Shown here: piece after piece, positions 24,964-34,218 of the stretch
Numbering within the stretch: position 1 is the first letter of the stretch
How the letters are laid out: each line of letters starts with the position of its first letter
Source: GCA-2706205 sp964215955
Lineage (GTDB): Bacteria; Bdellovibrionota; Bacteriovoracia; Bacteriovoracales; Bacteriovoracaceae
Length of the DNA: 64,000 nt
Direction of reading: 5' to 3'
Assembly (NCBI GenBank): GCA_964215955.1
Contig: CAXPDR010000003.1
Coordinates: forward strand, 27,790 to 91,789
Notes under the pieces: model-generated
Told to the model about the DNA's origin: nothing
Databases searched by the model: none
What the model saw: the letters and a program-made list of their open reading frames with translations, nothing else
Made by a program: the position numbers and the translations under genes

Positions 24964-25599
24964 CTAGGTAAGAATATATCCCCTTCCTCGTATATTTTTA
25001 ATTTTATCTGCGAGTAGGGGGATTTTATTTTTTAAGTTTGTTAAATGAGTATGGAGATTATTTCTAGATTTCACATCACCATTCCATATACAATCTTGAA
25101 TTCTTTCTATTGAAACTAATTCACCAGAAGCTTCATGTAAAAGTGTAAGCAAGTTATATTCGATTATTGTTAACTGAATCTTTTTACCATCATACTCAAT
25201 GCTCTGGTCTTCATTGTTTATCTTATGATTATGAATAAAAATCTTTTTTGAACATTTGAATTTGTTGATAATTTCAATTATCTCATGGCTATGAAAGGGT
25301 TTTTCAATGAGGTAATCAATGCCATTGTTTAAAGCAGCAATACTAACTTCTTTTGTTGCATGGCCGGTCATTAAAATAATTTTTAGTTTTTTTATGGATT
25401 TGTTAGCCGTTGGAAGAAGATCTAATCCTGTTTCAAGATTAAGTTTATAATCAAGAAGGACTAGGTCGATAAACTGTGTATTAAGAATTATTTTGGCTTG
25501 ATTCAAATCGCTCGCTATATAAACTTTAAAGCTCTTGGATAGCTTTTTTTGAAGTTGATCTAAAAATAATTTGTTATCATCTACAATAAGTATATTCAT
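24964..25599 (-). CDS. OmpR/PhoB-type response regulator
   Basis: A 211-residue protein with an N-terminal receiver (acidic D7/D8, phospho-Asp D50 in LVLLDYKL, T78, K100 in LIEKPF) and a C-terminal winged helix with the family's late motif NIRGRGYIL. It should bind DNA as a dimer when phosphorylated. The gene is divergent from a membrane-bound kinase-like gene 96 bases away (25696). CGAATT occurs twice in the shared promoter region, at 25627 and 25655, as a possible direct-repeat site. The pairing is inferred from position. Confidence 0.92.
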   Translation of the reverse strand: MNILIVDDNKLFLDQLQKKLSKSFKVYIASDLNQAKIILNTQFIDLVLLDYKLNLETGLDLLPTANKSIKKLKIILMTGHATKEVSIAALNNGIDYLIEKPFHSHEIIEIINKFKCSKKIFIHNHKINNEDQSIEYDGKKIQLTIIEYNLLTLLHEASGELVSIERIQDCIWNGDVKSRNNLHTHLTNLKNKIPLLADKIKNIRGRGYILT

Positions 25600-25695
25600 A
25601 AATTAAGTTTAACATCCAAAATTAATCGAATTCAACAAATTTATGAAGACATTTCGAATTGAGCTAAAATTGAACATCGTGATAAGGAGAGGAGT

Positions 25696-26814
25696 TTGGA
25701 TAATCAGTTTTATAAAAAAAATGCGTTAATACTAGGGATTGTTTATACATCCTTAACATTAATTGTCACATTTTATGAATTCACTCTTTTTTCTAAAGAA
25801 TATAAATACATGTTTCTTAGTCTTAAGGCTGGGGCAATCATGGTCACATTTTTAACATTAATTTATATGTGGAAAAAAGGTCCAAGTCGAATATTGAATT
25901 ATATTTTAGATTTTTCAGTTATAGGGTATTGCGTTGTTGGGGAGATATATGCGTCGCTATATGTTTTAGCTCTCTTGCAGGTCTCCTTGGGAAAAGTCTT
26001 TCTTTTAAAGCAGAGTAAGAAAGATTTTCTAATAACAATTTCAATAGGAATTGTTTCTTTGATAATAGTAAATATTTTCAAACATAATGGAATCATCAGC
26101 TTACCTTCTAGGCCTATTGTTGAAAATGACTATTGGACAATTATACTTGGTTTCACAATATTGATTATACTACAAAAGATTAAATTCTTTGATTCGGTTG
26201 AAAAAACAGAAATACAAAAAGAGCGTTTGGTTATTCTCGGCGAAAACATAAATATTTTACTTCATAATATAAAGGCTCAGTTTGCTTCTCAAATGATACT
26301 TGTGGATAACATGAAAGACTCAGTCAATGATAAAAATGAACTTCAAGAACTACTTGAGCTCGCAAATAATCATTTAGTTGAAGTTAAAAATTATCTAAAT
26401 AGTGTAAATAAGTTTCAAAACACTAAAATCATTAGTGAACAACAAAAAGAAACCTTTTCTATTTTTGAGGTTTTAGATGAAAGCTTACTTCTTTTGGGCT
26501 TATCTCGCACCTCTATTTCTTTGGCTGGAAAAGATTTAGAAATAAACTTGAATCGAGAGGATATTTTAACCATATTTTTAAATGTGTTTTCAAACGCTCT
26601 AAAAACTATAAAAAGAGTACGTAATTTGGAGAGTGAAATAACGATTAATCTAAAAGAAGGCAGGCTAAGAATTTCCTTTGATAAAAGTCATGATTATGAA
26701 GATTCAAGTGGAATAGGAAATCTAGTAACTGAAAGGCTCTCAATTAGAAATAATATAAAATACAACTTGAGTGAAGACTCAAAAAAATTAACATATCAAT
26801 TCGACTTTCAATGA
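25696..26814 (+). CDS. Membrane sensor kinase-like protein with weakly conserved ATPase domain
   Basis: A 372-residue protein starting at TTG behind GGAGAGGAG. The first about 165 residues hold six membrane helices. The putative phospho-acceptor is H190 in LLHNIKAQF, followed by a helical region. In the ATPase domain the N box is clear (FLNVFSNALKTIKR), but the D-x-G-x-G box is degenerate (the segment DKSHDYEDSSGIGNL replaces it) and there is no G2 box. It may be an atypical kinase or a phosphatase/binding partner of the divergent regulator at 24964-25599. Confidence 0.8.
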   Translation: MDNQFYKKNALILGIVYTSLTLIVTFYEFTLFSKEYKYMFLSLKAGAIMVTFLTLIYMWKKGPSRILNYILDFSVIGYCVVGEIYASLYVLALLQVSLGKVFLLKQSKKDFLITISIGIVSLIIVNIFKHNGIISLPSRPIVENDYWTIILGFTILIILQKIKFFDSVEKTEIQKERLVILGENINILLHNIKAQFASQMILVDNMKDSVNDKNELQELLELANNHLVEVKNYLNSVNKFQNTKIISEQQKETFSIFEVLDESLLLLGLSRTSISLAGKDLEINLNREDILTIFLNVFSNALKTIKRVRNLESEITINLKEGRLRISFDKSHDYEDSSGIGNLVTERLSIRNNIKYNLSEDSKKLTYQFDFQ

Positions 26815-26815
26815 T

Positions 26816-28213
26816 TTAAGGTTCTTCACTATCCGAATCAGTCCAATCATTTAATCTAATATTAGAATATAATAGAGGCATTTTCTTTTGAGTTTTAGGA
26901 TGAATATAGTTAAAGCTTAATGGACCTTCTACATAGATTGAACTTGTCGGAGTTGGATTCATCCAGACTCTACCTAGGTTAAAATTTAAGCTTAGGGCCA
27001 TTGGAAACTTATTTTTATAAGTAAATGTACCATCAATTAAGCCTTTAATATTTCCTTCATTATCTGTTTCGTAATGATATCTAGTCTGATTAAAAACATC
27101 TGAGTAAGGGACTTTCCTAACTCTTTTAAATACGTGATATGTAAAGTCAAAATCAACTGTAAGATTTGTAGTTTCAAAATTTGTCGTAGTAAAAGTTGTA
27201 TTATGACTTGAATTTTTACTATCGTTTATATGAAATTGATAATATGGTTTTTCGGAGTCCATCCAAGTAAAAAATACTTGAGATTTACCAGTGAGTTCAT
27301 GACCAGTAAAAAATTTAAAAGATTCTTTTTCTTCTTTTGATCCATAAGGTCCTAACGATCCAAATGTAACCTTTAAATCATCATTATTTAAAAGAACAAA
27401 GTTTTCATGATCAATTTTTGTAAGATAGTTTTTATATTTAGAATATTGAGGATCATTAATACTTGCAGTCATATACAAATGTTTAAAATCCTTTTGCATT
27501 ATTGTATTTTCAATATGGCCGACACCCATTATATGCCCAACTTCATGTAAAACCATTGCATATAAGTAATTTGGAAGAGACCAATCATAGATTTGAAGAT
27601 CATCTAAATCCCAAGAACCATCACTTGATTGTTTCGGCTTTGGAGAAAAGATATAAACGATACCCTTACTTGTTCCATTAATTGCATCAATATCCGAATA
27701 GTTTCTATAAGCAAAAGCCTTAGGATTAATCATATTATCTAGAACATTTTGAACCTTTTTATCAATGACACCAAAGTAAAAAGTTAAATCAATATCTTTA
27801 GTACAGGTTTCAAAGATTTTAATCTTAGTAAGAATTTTTAATCTTTTGTCATAAGGAATTGGATTTCCATTATCATCATATTGATCATAAATTTTATGTT
27901 CATTAATATATTTATCCCATGTTTTAAAAGATTCTTTGATTGTTCTTTTGGCTTCATCATAATCAGCTTTGAAATTTGGGTCATGTTTTATACAAACAGA
28001 GATATATCCCTCTTTTTTGTCTTGATAAAACCAAGCGGCACCGGATTCAGGAAAATTTGCACCTGATCCTCCGCCATCCATAGCACCACCTTTCATTTGA
28101 TGAGTATGAAAATCATTTTTTTGATGATTATACTTCTTTGCAAATATTTTTTTGAAATTCATTGCTGCGAATACAGGTTGAGCGCATAATAAGGCCAGTA
28201 GCAAAACTTTCAT
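26816..28213 (-). CDS. Exported metzincin-type zinc metalloprotease
   Basis: A 465-residue protein with signal peptide MKVLLLALLCAQPVFA. The catalytic site H223-E-V-G-H227-I-M-G-V-G-H233 has the full HExxHxxGxxH of metzincins, and TIM in HIENTIMQ is a likely Met-turn. Upstream SKGIVYIFSPKPK and YAMVLHEV resemble matrixin-like proteases. The C-terminal 170 residues add a beta-rich domain. It should be secreted or periplasmic and cleave proteins. Its stop is 2 bases from that of the convergent kinase-like gene. A role in prey digestion is plausible in this bacterial group, by inference. Confidence 0.88.
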   Translation of the reverse strand: MKVLLLALLCAQPVFAAMNFKKIFAKKYNHQKNDFHTHQMKGGAMDGGGSGANFPESGAAWFYQDKKEGYISVCIKHDPNFKADYDEAKRTIKESFKTWDKYINEHKIYDQYDDNGNPIPYDKRLKILTKIKIFETCTKDIDLTFYFGVIDKKVQNVLDNMINPKAFAYRNYSDIDAINGTSKGIVYIFSPKPKQSSDGSWDLDDLQIYDWSLPNYLYAMVLHEVGHIMGVGHIENTIMQKDFKHLYMTASINDPQYSKYKNYLTKIDHENFVLLNNDDLKVTFGSLGPYGSKEEKESFKFFTGHELTGKSQVFFTWMDSEKPYYQFHINDSKNSSHNTTFTTTNFETTNLTVDFDFTYHVFKRVRKVPYSDVFNQTRYHYETDNEGNIKGLIDGTFTYKNKFPMALSLNFNLGRVWMNPTPTSSIYVEGPLSFNYIHPKTQKKMPLLYSNIRLNDWTDSDSEEP

Positions 28214-28273
28214 AATCCTTCCTAGAAATAAGTTTTATTGTTATATCATTTCAATTTTGTCATGGATTGCCAA

Positions 28274-29098
28274 CTATGAATTCAAAGGAGAAAACCAGTC
28301 AAGATTAACGCAGTAAAGTGTATCTACTTCCTCCGATGCTTGAACAATCTCACTTATTTTTTCGATACTTTCTTTTAAGATTTCTTTCACTTTATCGGTA
28401 TCGTTATGATTTATAGTAAGAGGAGCACTAAAGCAGAATTCGTCTTCTTTAAGCTCAGAGTGTTTTTCCATCGCCTTAACCCGCCAATTTCCATGATGGT
28501 TAGAAATAAGAGGAGAGTTAGAACTTAGGTGAGTTACTGTAGGGCCGACGTCAAGTTTTCCATCTTCTTCTTTAATTAAAGAAACGCTAAGAAGGAAGTC
28601 CACAATAGGAGAGACTTTTTTAAGTGGAATGTGTAAAAAGTTTGCAATGTCTTCTTTTGAATTAATATTATCTAAGGATGCACTTAACCTGATAGCACTA
28701 TAATACCAATTGGAATAAAAAAGAGCTTTCTGTTCTTCTCCTAAGGTCACTGATTTTTTAATTCTATTTTTCATCTCACTTAGTTCATTTTGAATTTTAT
28801 TAATTTTGTCTTCAAAATATTTAACGAGCTTATAGTTTCCTGCTTTATTCTTTGAAACAAGTAGTAAAAAATATTCAGTTTCTAATTCATTAAAACCAAA
28901 GTATTCGCAAAGAAGGAATGCTTGATCCTGGTTAAGTTCTCGCTCTCCTTTAAAAATTTGGGATGTTAAAGTGGTGTGGATATTAAGATATTTTGAAATC
29001 TCTAAATACTTTCCTCTTCCTGAATTTACTTGGGATCTTACCCAGTCAGTGACATAGTCTTTGTAGTTTTTATAGTTATAAAGCTTTACTTGAATCAT
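28274..29098 (-). CDS. TIGR02147 family protein (Bdellovibrio/Fibrobacter type)
   Basis: A 274-residue protein; the ATG at 29098 is chosen because it follows GGGAG and overlaps the stop of the upstream LysR gene (ATGA). The N terminus LYNYKNYKDYVTDWV, an HTH-like segment (YLNIHTTLTSQIFKGERELN) and ILxxYxxFxxxETxxFxxL pattern, and the mid segment FYSNWYYSAIRL followed by a winged-helix-like region fit the TIGR02147 family. Members are often found next to LysR-type or peptide transport genes; the function is unknown but DNA binding is likely. A paralogue is at 58435-59244. Confidence 0.88.
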   Translation of the reverse strand: MIQVKLYNYKNYKDYVTDWVRSQVNSGRGKYLEISKYLNIHTTLTSQIFKGERELNQDQAFLLCEYFGFNELETEYFLLLVSKNKAGNYKLVKYFEDKINKIQNELSEMKNRIKKSVTLGEEQKALFYSNWYYSAIRLSASLDNINSKEDIANFLHIPLKKVSPIVDFLLSVSLIKEEDGKLDVGPTVTHLSSNSPLISNHHGNWRVKAMEKHSELKEDEFCFSAPLTINHNDTDKVKEILKESIEKISEIVQASEEVDTLYCVNLDWFSPLNS

Positions 29099-29964
29099 TG
29101 TATTTCTCCCATTTGAGATAAATACTTCCAAAGAGCTTTGGTATTGGGTCCCATAACTTTTTTAGTTGATCTAAGCAGATACATTGGAACTAATCTTGAT
29201 TCTACTTCATTTAAATTATCAATTTTTATGAGTTCACTTCTTTGAATCTTATCATTTACTAAATGTGAAGGAAGTCTTCCCCACCCAAGACCTGATTCAA
29301 TAAGTTGTTCTTTCATAGAAAAGTCCCCAGTATACCAAAGTTGCTGGCTAGTAGTACCCTGGACATTACTTCTTTTTTCTTTGATAGAGCTTCCAACAAT
29401 AATTTGGGGAAGAGACTTTAATAGCTTTAAATCAACTTTGTTAGCATATTTTTTCCCAATGACAGGAACGACTTCGACATCAAGAATTTTAATCTTTTCA
29501 ATATGTTCATCTAATTCAAAATCAGGACCTAAGGCAAAATCAACTTCTTGGTTTTTAATCCTACTTATTACACCATCAATAACATCTGTGCTTAAATCAA
29601 GTGTTGTAGAAATATGAGGGTCAAAGAATTTTTCAAAGATATGACTGATGTGACAAATAGGAAATATAGCATCGGCACATATGGTTATCTCTGTTTCGTA
29701 GCCGGCACCAAGTTCTCTTCCAACTTTTTCCAGTTCTTTAAAGGTGTTCAAGGTGTTTTGAGCTTGTTTGTAAAATGCTTTTCCATTTTCTGTTAATGTT
29801 GGGCGATAACCTTCACGGTTAAATAACTCAATATTAAACTCTTCCTCTAATTTCTTGATAGCGACACTCAAGCTTGGTTGAGACTTATGCATGGCTTCGG
29901 CAGCAGCTTTGAAACTTCCATATTTTACAACTAAATCCAATGTAAGTATTTGATCATACGTCAT
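29095..29964 (-). CDS. LysR-type transcriptional regulator
   Basis: A 289-residue protein with the N-terminal winged helix-turn-helix of the family (VVKYGSFKAAAEAMHKSQPSLSVAIKKLEEE, residues about 11-42) and an effector-binding domain (about 90-285). It is encoded in an operon with the TIGR02147 gene and divergently from yceI and pirin. A T-N11-A dyad lies in the 150-base divergent promoter region (29978-29994), where LysR regulators usually bind their own and the neighbouring promoter. Regulation of the yceI-pirin pair is therefore likely but not demonstrated. Confidence 0.94.
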   Translation of the reverse strand: MTYDQILTLDLVVKYGSFKAAAEAMHKSQPSLSVAIKKLEEEFNIELFNREGYRPTLTENGKAFYKQAQNTLNTFKELEKVGRELGAGYETEITICADAIFPICHISHIFEKFFDPHISTTLDLSTDVIDGVISRIKNQEVDFALGPDFELDEHIEKIKILDVEVVPVIGKKYANKVDLKLLKSLPQIIVGSSIKEKRSNVQGTTSQQLWYTGDFSMKEQLIESGLGWGRLPSHLVNDKIQRSELIKIDNLNEVESRLVPMYLLRSTKKVMGPNTKALWKYLSQMGEIQ

Positions 29965-29977
29965 AATTACTAATCTC

Positions 29978-29994
29978 TATAATTAAAAATTATA
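29978..29994. promoter_or_regulatory. T-N11-A type dyad, possible LysR operator
   Basis: TATAATT-AAA-AATTATA is a 17-base dyad with 7-bp arms, 14 bases upstream of the LysR start codon. AT-rich DNA makes chance occurrence possible. Confidence 0.45.
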
Positions 29995-30114
29995 TAGTTT
30001 ATATAAAAATAATAATTTTATTTTATGTCTAATTAACCGAGAATGAAAACAACAAAATGTGAAATATAAGCAACAACTAATATATTTCAAGATTTAATTT
30101 AAAGGAGAATTAAA

Positions 30115-30660
30115 ATGAAAATGAAATTAATGCAACTTGCGACTCTTGGTTTTTTTCTAGTAACTTCAGCATTCGGAGCTGACATCGATTTAAAGAAAAG
30201 TACCCTAAAATGGACTGGGACTAAGGTTACTGGGAAACATTTTGGGAAAATTTATTTCAAAAAAGGATCAGTTGAGATGAAAGATGGAAAATTAACGGGA
30301 GGAAACTTCGTCGTTGATATGAATTCTTTTACAGTTGATGATCTTTCAGGAGATTGGGCCAAAAAATTTATTGGACATATGAAAAGTCCAGATTTCTTTA
30401 CAACTGAAAAATTTCCAGAAGCTAGTTTAAAAATTAAATCTGTAAAAGATAAAACTGTGACAGCGGATTTAACAATTAAAGGTAAAACAAACGAAGTAAA
30501 ATTTGATGTTACGAAAAAAGGAAAGGCCTATAGCGGTGTTTTAAAGTTTGATAGAACAAAGTTTGATATGAAGTATGGATCGGGTGATTTCTTTAAAAAT
30601 CTTGGAGATAAAATGATTCATAATGAAGTAACTGTTGATTTTAATTTTGTAGTTAAATAA
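30115..30660 (+). CDS. YceI family periplasmic protein
   Basis: A 181-residue protein with signal peptide ending TSAFGA. The mature part has the YceI pattern: DLKKSTLKWTGTKVTGKHFG, FVVDMNSFTVDD, LIGHMKSPDFF, FPEASLKIKSV and DLTIKGKTNEVKF, forming an extended lipocalin-like barrel that binds polyisoprenoids in known members. AAGGAG precedes the start. Pirin follows after a short gap and is probably co-transcribed. Confidence 0.93.
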   Translation: MKMKLMQLATLGFFLVTSAFGADIDLKKSTLKWTGTKVTGKHFGKIYFKKGSVEMKDGKLTGGNFVVDMNSFTVDDLSGDWAKKFIGHMKSPDFFTTEKFPEASLKIKSVKDKTVTADLTIKGKTNEVKFDVTKKGKAYSGVLKFDRTKFDMKYGSGDFFKNLGDKMIHNEVTVDFNFVVK

Positions 30661-30683
30661 ATAGTTAAAATTTGGGGCGAAGT

Positions 30684-31367
30684 ATGATCACAATTAGAAA
30701 AGAAAAGGATCGAGGAAATATAAAACTTCCTTGGTTAAATGCAAAACATTCTTTTTCTTTTGGATCATACTTTGATCCAGACTGGATGGGTTTTGGACCT
30801 TTGAGAGTTATCAATGAAGACATCATTGGTGAAGGGCAGGGATTTGATACTCATTTTCATAGGGATATGGAAATTATCTCATACGTGATTGAAGGTGGAC
30901 TTGAGCATAAGGACACATTAGGAAACAACTCTGTAATAAGACCTGGTCAAATTCAAATTATGAGTGCAGGAACTGGGATTTACCATTCTGAATTTAATCC
31001 AGACAAAGGCACGAAAACACACTCAATTCAAATCTGGATTGAGCCTAATAAACTTGGAGTACATCCACGTTACGAACAGTATAATGTGGAATTAAAAGAA
31101 GATGATCTAACTCTAATTGTTTCTCCTGTTGGTGGAAATAATATCGCTATGATCTATCAAGAAGCGAAACTCTATCATGGAAAGCTTAAAAATTTTGCTA
31201 AGGAGCTTGATCCTCAAAAGAGTTATTGGATTCAAGTATTTCAAGGAATAGGGAAAATAAATGAGCATGAAATTATCGCTGGTGATGGAGTTGCTTTAAA
31301 TTCTGAAAAACAATTTAATGTTATTTCCGAGCTCGGACTCAAAATACTTTTTTTTGAGTTTGGGTAG
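30684..31367 (+). CDS. Pirin family protein (quercetinase-like cupin)
   Basis: A 227-residue bicupin. The ATG at 30684 is chosen since GGGGCGA lies just before it; an in-frame TTG at 30672 would put that site inside the gene. Metal ligands are present: H57 and H59 (DTHFHRDME), H101 and E103 (GIYHSEF). Typical motifs FGPLRVINED and LPWLNAKHSFSFG are intact. Such proteins bind iron and some have quercetin 2,3-dioxygenase activity; others act as regulators. It follows yceI by 23 bases. Confidence 0.92.
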   Translation: MITIRKEKDRGNIKLPWLNAKHSFSFGSYFDPDWMGFGPLRVINEDIIGEGQGFDTHFHRDMEIISYVIEGGLEHKDTLGNNSVIRPGQIQIMSAGTGIYHSEFNPDKGTKTHSIQIWIEPNKLGVHPRYEQYNVELKEDDLTLIVSPVGGNNIAMIYQEAKLYHGKLKNFAKELDPQKSYWIQVFQGIGKINEHEIIAGDGVALNSEKQFNVISELGLKILFFEFG

Positions 31368-31373
31368 AATTAA

Positions 31374-31396
31374 AAGAGGGACTATTAGTCCCTCTT
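31374..31396 (-). terminator. Terminator hairpin
   Basis: AAGAGGGACT/AGTCCCTCTT, 10-bp stem with 3-base loop between two convergent genes. On the minus strand the stem is followed by TTTTA, which suits the porin gene ending at 31418. Confidence 0.8.
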
Positions 31397-31417
31397 AAAA
31401 CGAAGAAATATAATTTT

Positions 31418-32788
31418 TTAATAATTCGCAGTTAATGAAAATTTATATCCATCAATTTGATAATCAACATCGGTTTCATCTCCAATTAAGTTTGCGACTG
31501 CAAATACTCTCGATACATCAGCTCTCGTATAGGAAAATGCACCTGAAAGGTATGGATTAAACCTATAGTTAGTATATAGAACATGATTTTCAGATCCGGG
31601 TGACATAAACAATATATAGCCAAGATCCATATCATTATCAAACAAGAGGTTATGAGCAGAATTATTTAAGTACAAATAACCATAGGCCCAATTTTCTGTC
31701 GCACGATAATTTATAACCGTCATAAATGCATTACCATTTACATCACAAGTTTCATCAGCACCTTGAGTACAGAATAATCCACCTCCGGCATAAGCTCCTG
31801 TAGAGGATGTATTCGAATATGTGTAAGCAAAGCTTAAATCAAACTTTGAATTATCAATGCCATTTAAGTCGGCCGTAAATGTATATCTGTTAACAGTACT
31901 TCTTAAATTAGAATCAGCAGGGGGCCCTAAGAAAACTTTATCCCAGTAAGCATATTGAAAAGAGGTCTTAAATTCTCTTGCAAAACTCATATTTCTAGAA
32001 GCGAATTCAGAAAGAAAGATATAAATATTGCTAGAATTATTAATATTACGACCTTCTTTATCCTTTAGTGTGGAGTCATAGCCGCTGTTGGTAATTCTTG
32101 ATTGCTTACTTACATCAAAAACACTCCAAGGTAAGTAGGCGAAGCTTAATTTAAATTCATCTTCATTTGCAAATGAAAATCTTTTTGAAACGGCTGCTCC
32201 ATCGTTAACTTCTGACATGGTAAATTTATGAAAAGGAGCATCTTTTGGTGTTCCTTCAATAATATCTCGAGGTGAACCTCCTGCGAGTGGAAGTCTACCG
32301 ATGGTGAGATTATAAGATGGTAAGAAACCCCATTGGATGTAAGCTCTTTCCATATAAACAGAAGAGTCTCCTGGTGAAACCCCTTGCCTTGATTCTCCAA
32401 AGTTTAAGGTATCAACATAAGTTTTTCCATCATCATCACCATCATAGTTTTGGTTATACCATAATTTCTTCATTGAAAGTCTAGATGAAATAAAGAGGTT
32501 TTTTGTTGGTGAAGCTGAGATATCTATTTTTGATGTGATCAAATGTCTTCCGTAATGTCTTTCATCACTTTCGCCCTCATCTTCTAAAGTATCACCTTTA
32601 TCCTTAAGTGTAACAGCATAGCTGGTATGTTTAACAAAACCAGATATATTGGCCATACTTTCATAGCTTCTATATTCGAGTTCTTCCAATCTTGCTTCAA
32701 GTTCATTTATCTTTTTTTCAAGATCAGTTGTCCCGTTGGCAACTTTTACTAATCCGAGCATTAACAGTAGCGGTATAAGTATTTTCAT
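31418..32788 (-). CDS. Outer-membrane porin, DUF3373-like
   Basis: A 456-residue protein with signal peptide (MKILIPLLLMLGLVKVANG), then a short coiled coil (LEKKINELEARLEELEYR, about 22-40) and a long barrel region with alternating aromatic strands and a GRLPLAGGSP motif at about 177, as in DUF3373 and related porins. It ends SLTANY, close to the C-terminal aromatic rule of outer-membrane proteins. The coiled coil is typical of porins tied to peptidoglycan. The start overlaps the stop of the small upstream gene by 4 bases (ATGA). Substrate is unknown. Confidence 0.82.
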   Translation of the reverse strand: MKILIPLLLMLGLVKVANGTTDLEKKINELEARLEELEYRSYESMANISGFVKHTSYAVTLKDKGDTLEDEGESDERHYGRHLITSKIDISASPTKNLFISSRLSMKKLWYNQNYDGDDDGKTYVDTLNFGESRQGVSPGDSSVYMERAYIQWGFLPSYNLTIGRLPLAGGSPRDIIEGTPKDAPFHKFTMSEVNDGAAVSKRFSFANEDEFKLSFAYLPWSVFDVSKQSRITNSGYDSTLKDKEGRNINNSSNIYIFLSEFASRNMSFAREFKTSFQYAYWDKVFLGPPADSNLRSTVNRYTFTADLNGIDNSKFDLSFAYTYSNTSSTGAYAGGGLFCTQGADETCDVNGNAFMTVINYRATENWAYGYLYLNNSAHNLLFDNDMDLGYILFMSPGSENHVLYTNYRFNPYLSGAFSYTRADVSRVFAVANLIGDETDVDYQIDGYKFSLTANY

Positions 32789-33024
32789 AACCCTGCTCCT
32801 TTTTTCTTACATGTTAGAATACAACCATTCGTTAAGGTTATATTTTTCTTTGCGCACACTTTAAACTGAGTAACTGTCCCTGCTCTTCCCGGCGTTACCT
32901 CTTTCTTAGCTTCCTCTTCTGTGACCTTGCATTGTTTTATGACGGCATCAATAAATTGCTGTTTAGGACCAGCAAAAGCTGAAAAAGTAAAAAAAGTTAG
33001 GCAAAGAATCGTTAAATTCTTCAC
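32785..33024 (-). CDS. Small exported cysteine protein, coupled to the porin gene
   Basis: A 79-residue protein starting at GTG (33024), chosen because GGAGG lies 7 bases upstream; the longer frame to 33057 would contain that site. Signal peptide MKNLTILCLTFFTFSAFA. The mature part of about 60 residues has four cysteines (KQCKVTE, KVCAKK, NGCILTCKKKG). Its last bases overlap the start of the porin, so the two are co-translated. No family is recognised. Confidence 0.7.
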   Translation of the reverse strand: MKNLTILCLTFFTFSAFAGPKQQFIDAVIKQCKVTEEEAKKEVTPGRAGTVTQFKVCAKKNITLTNGCILTCKKKGAGL

Positions 33025-33115
33025 ATTCAACCTCCAAATATTTAATGAAGCAATCATAGTTGATATTACGAACGGAAGTAAATGTTGCTACAGCATGTTA
33101 GGAAACTTAAATTTA

Positions 33116-34213
33116 CTAAAATTTTAGGTCTAGTATAAATTGATCAATTTGATTTTTGGTTACATGAGGCATGGTAATGATATGGGCTAAATCCTTTTCA
33201 TATGCAAGTTGCCACTTATTAATTAACTTTTCGCTAGGCTTCGGAAATACAACCGTATTTGAAAAATTATTTCTCCAGGCATTTATTTTTAAGTCTTGGA
33301 GTTTATCAATTAAATAATCAGCATTATCAATACTTCTTTTTACTATTTCTTTAAAACCGGATTTTTTATTTTTTTGAATAGCGTACCATAATAAAAGAGT
33401 AGAGTGCCCATTTCTAGAACCACTTAGTGTGGTGTCAACAGAACCAATATATTCAATTGATCTTCCTATTTTGTCTACAAAGTCTTGCCTCGCCAGTACA
33501 ATGCCACAAGGCATAGGGGTTCCAAACATCTTATGACCTGAAATTGATAGTGAGTGTACACCACTTGATAAACCAAAACTTGGTGCGCTATCACAAAATG
33601 GAAGAATCATTCCAGCTAGAGCAGCATCACAATGAATGTAATAATCAAGAAAAGCAAGACTTTTCATTAGCTCTTTTATTTCATCTAAGGGATCAATTGC
33701 ACCCTTCATCGTTGTGCCAATTGTTGCCATAATAATAGGAGTTTTAGTTCGGTTCATCTTAAGAGCATCATTCAAATCATCTAAGCACATTTCACCTTTG
33801 GGGTTAGTATTGATTGAGATGGATGGCATTTTTAAGAGCTTTAAAATTTTAGGAATGGAGTAGTGAGCATCTTTAGAATAGTAGACAATGCTTTCTGGAT
33901 GGAGTTCTCTCGCAATATATAGTCCATACATATTTCCCTCTGTCCCACCATTTGTAACATAACCCCAGAAGTTCTTATCTGCTATACCTGTAATATCAGC
34001 AATAAACTCAACGACCTCTTTTTCAAAATTGTGTGCTTTAACTTTGTAGGGACCATCGCTAAGAGGATCTCCAACATTGTTAATACTCAACTTGAAAAAA
34101 TCATAAAGTGGAGAATAGTCATAATTCAAATTGGCCGGATAACCAATCATGTTTTTTGAATAATTTTCTAAATGATTATAAAAAGATTCTAATCGATCAA
34201 ACACAGCTTCCAT
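33116..34213 (-). CDS. hdc: Pyridoxal-phosphate histidine decarboxylase
   Basis: A 365-residue group II PLP decarboxylase, close in length to Morganella/Raoultella histidine decarboxylases (about 378). NGGTEGNMYGLY, HYSIPKI, HCDAALAGMILPF, and the Schiff-base lysine K228 in SISGHKMFGTPMPCG are present. It should convert histidine to histamine and CO2, consuming a proton. No histidine/histamine antiporter is beside it, so the role (acid resistance, siderophore precursor or signalling) is open. A hairpin covers its ribosome binding site. Confidence 0.9.
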   Translation of the reverse strand: MEAVFDRLESFYNHLENYSKNMIGYPANLNYDYSPLYDFFKLSINNVGDPLSDGPYKVKAHNFEKEVVEFIADITGIADKNFWGYVTNGGTEGNMYGLYIARELHPESIVYYSKDAHYSIPKILKLLKMPSISINTNPKGEMCLDDLNDALKMNRTKTPIIMATIGTTMKGAIDPLDEIKELMKSLAFLDYYIHCDAALAGMILPFCDSAPSFGLSSGVHSLSISGHKMFGTPMPCGIVLARQDFVDKIGRSIEYIGSVDTTLSGSRNGHSTLLLWYAIQKNKKSGFKEIVKRSIDNADYLIDKLQDLKINAWRNNFSNTVVFPKPSEKLINKWQLAYEKDLAHIITMPHVTKNQIDQFILDLKF

Positions 34214-34218
34214 AAAAT

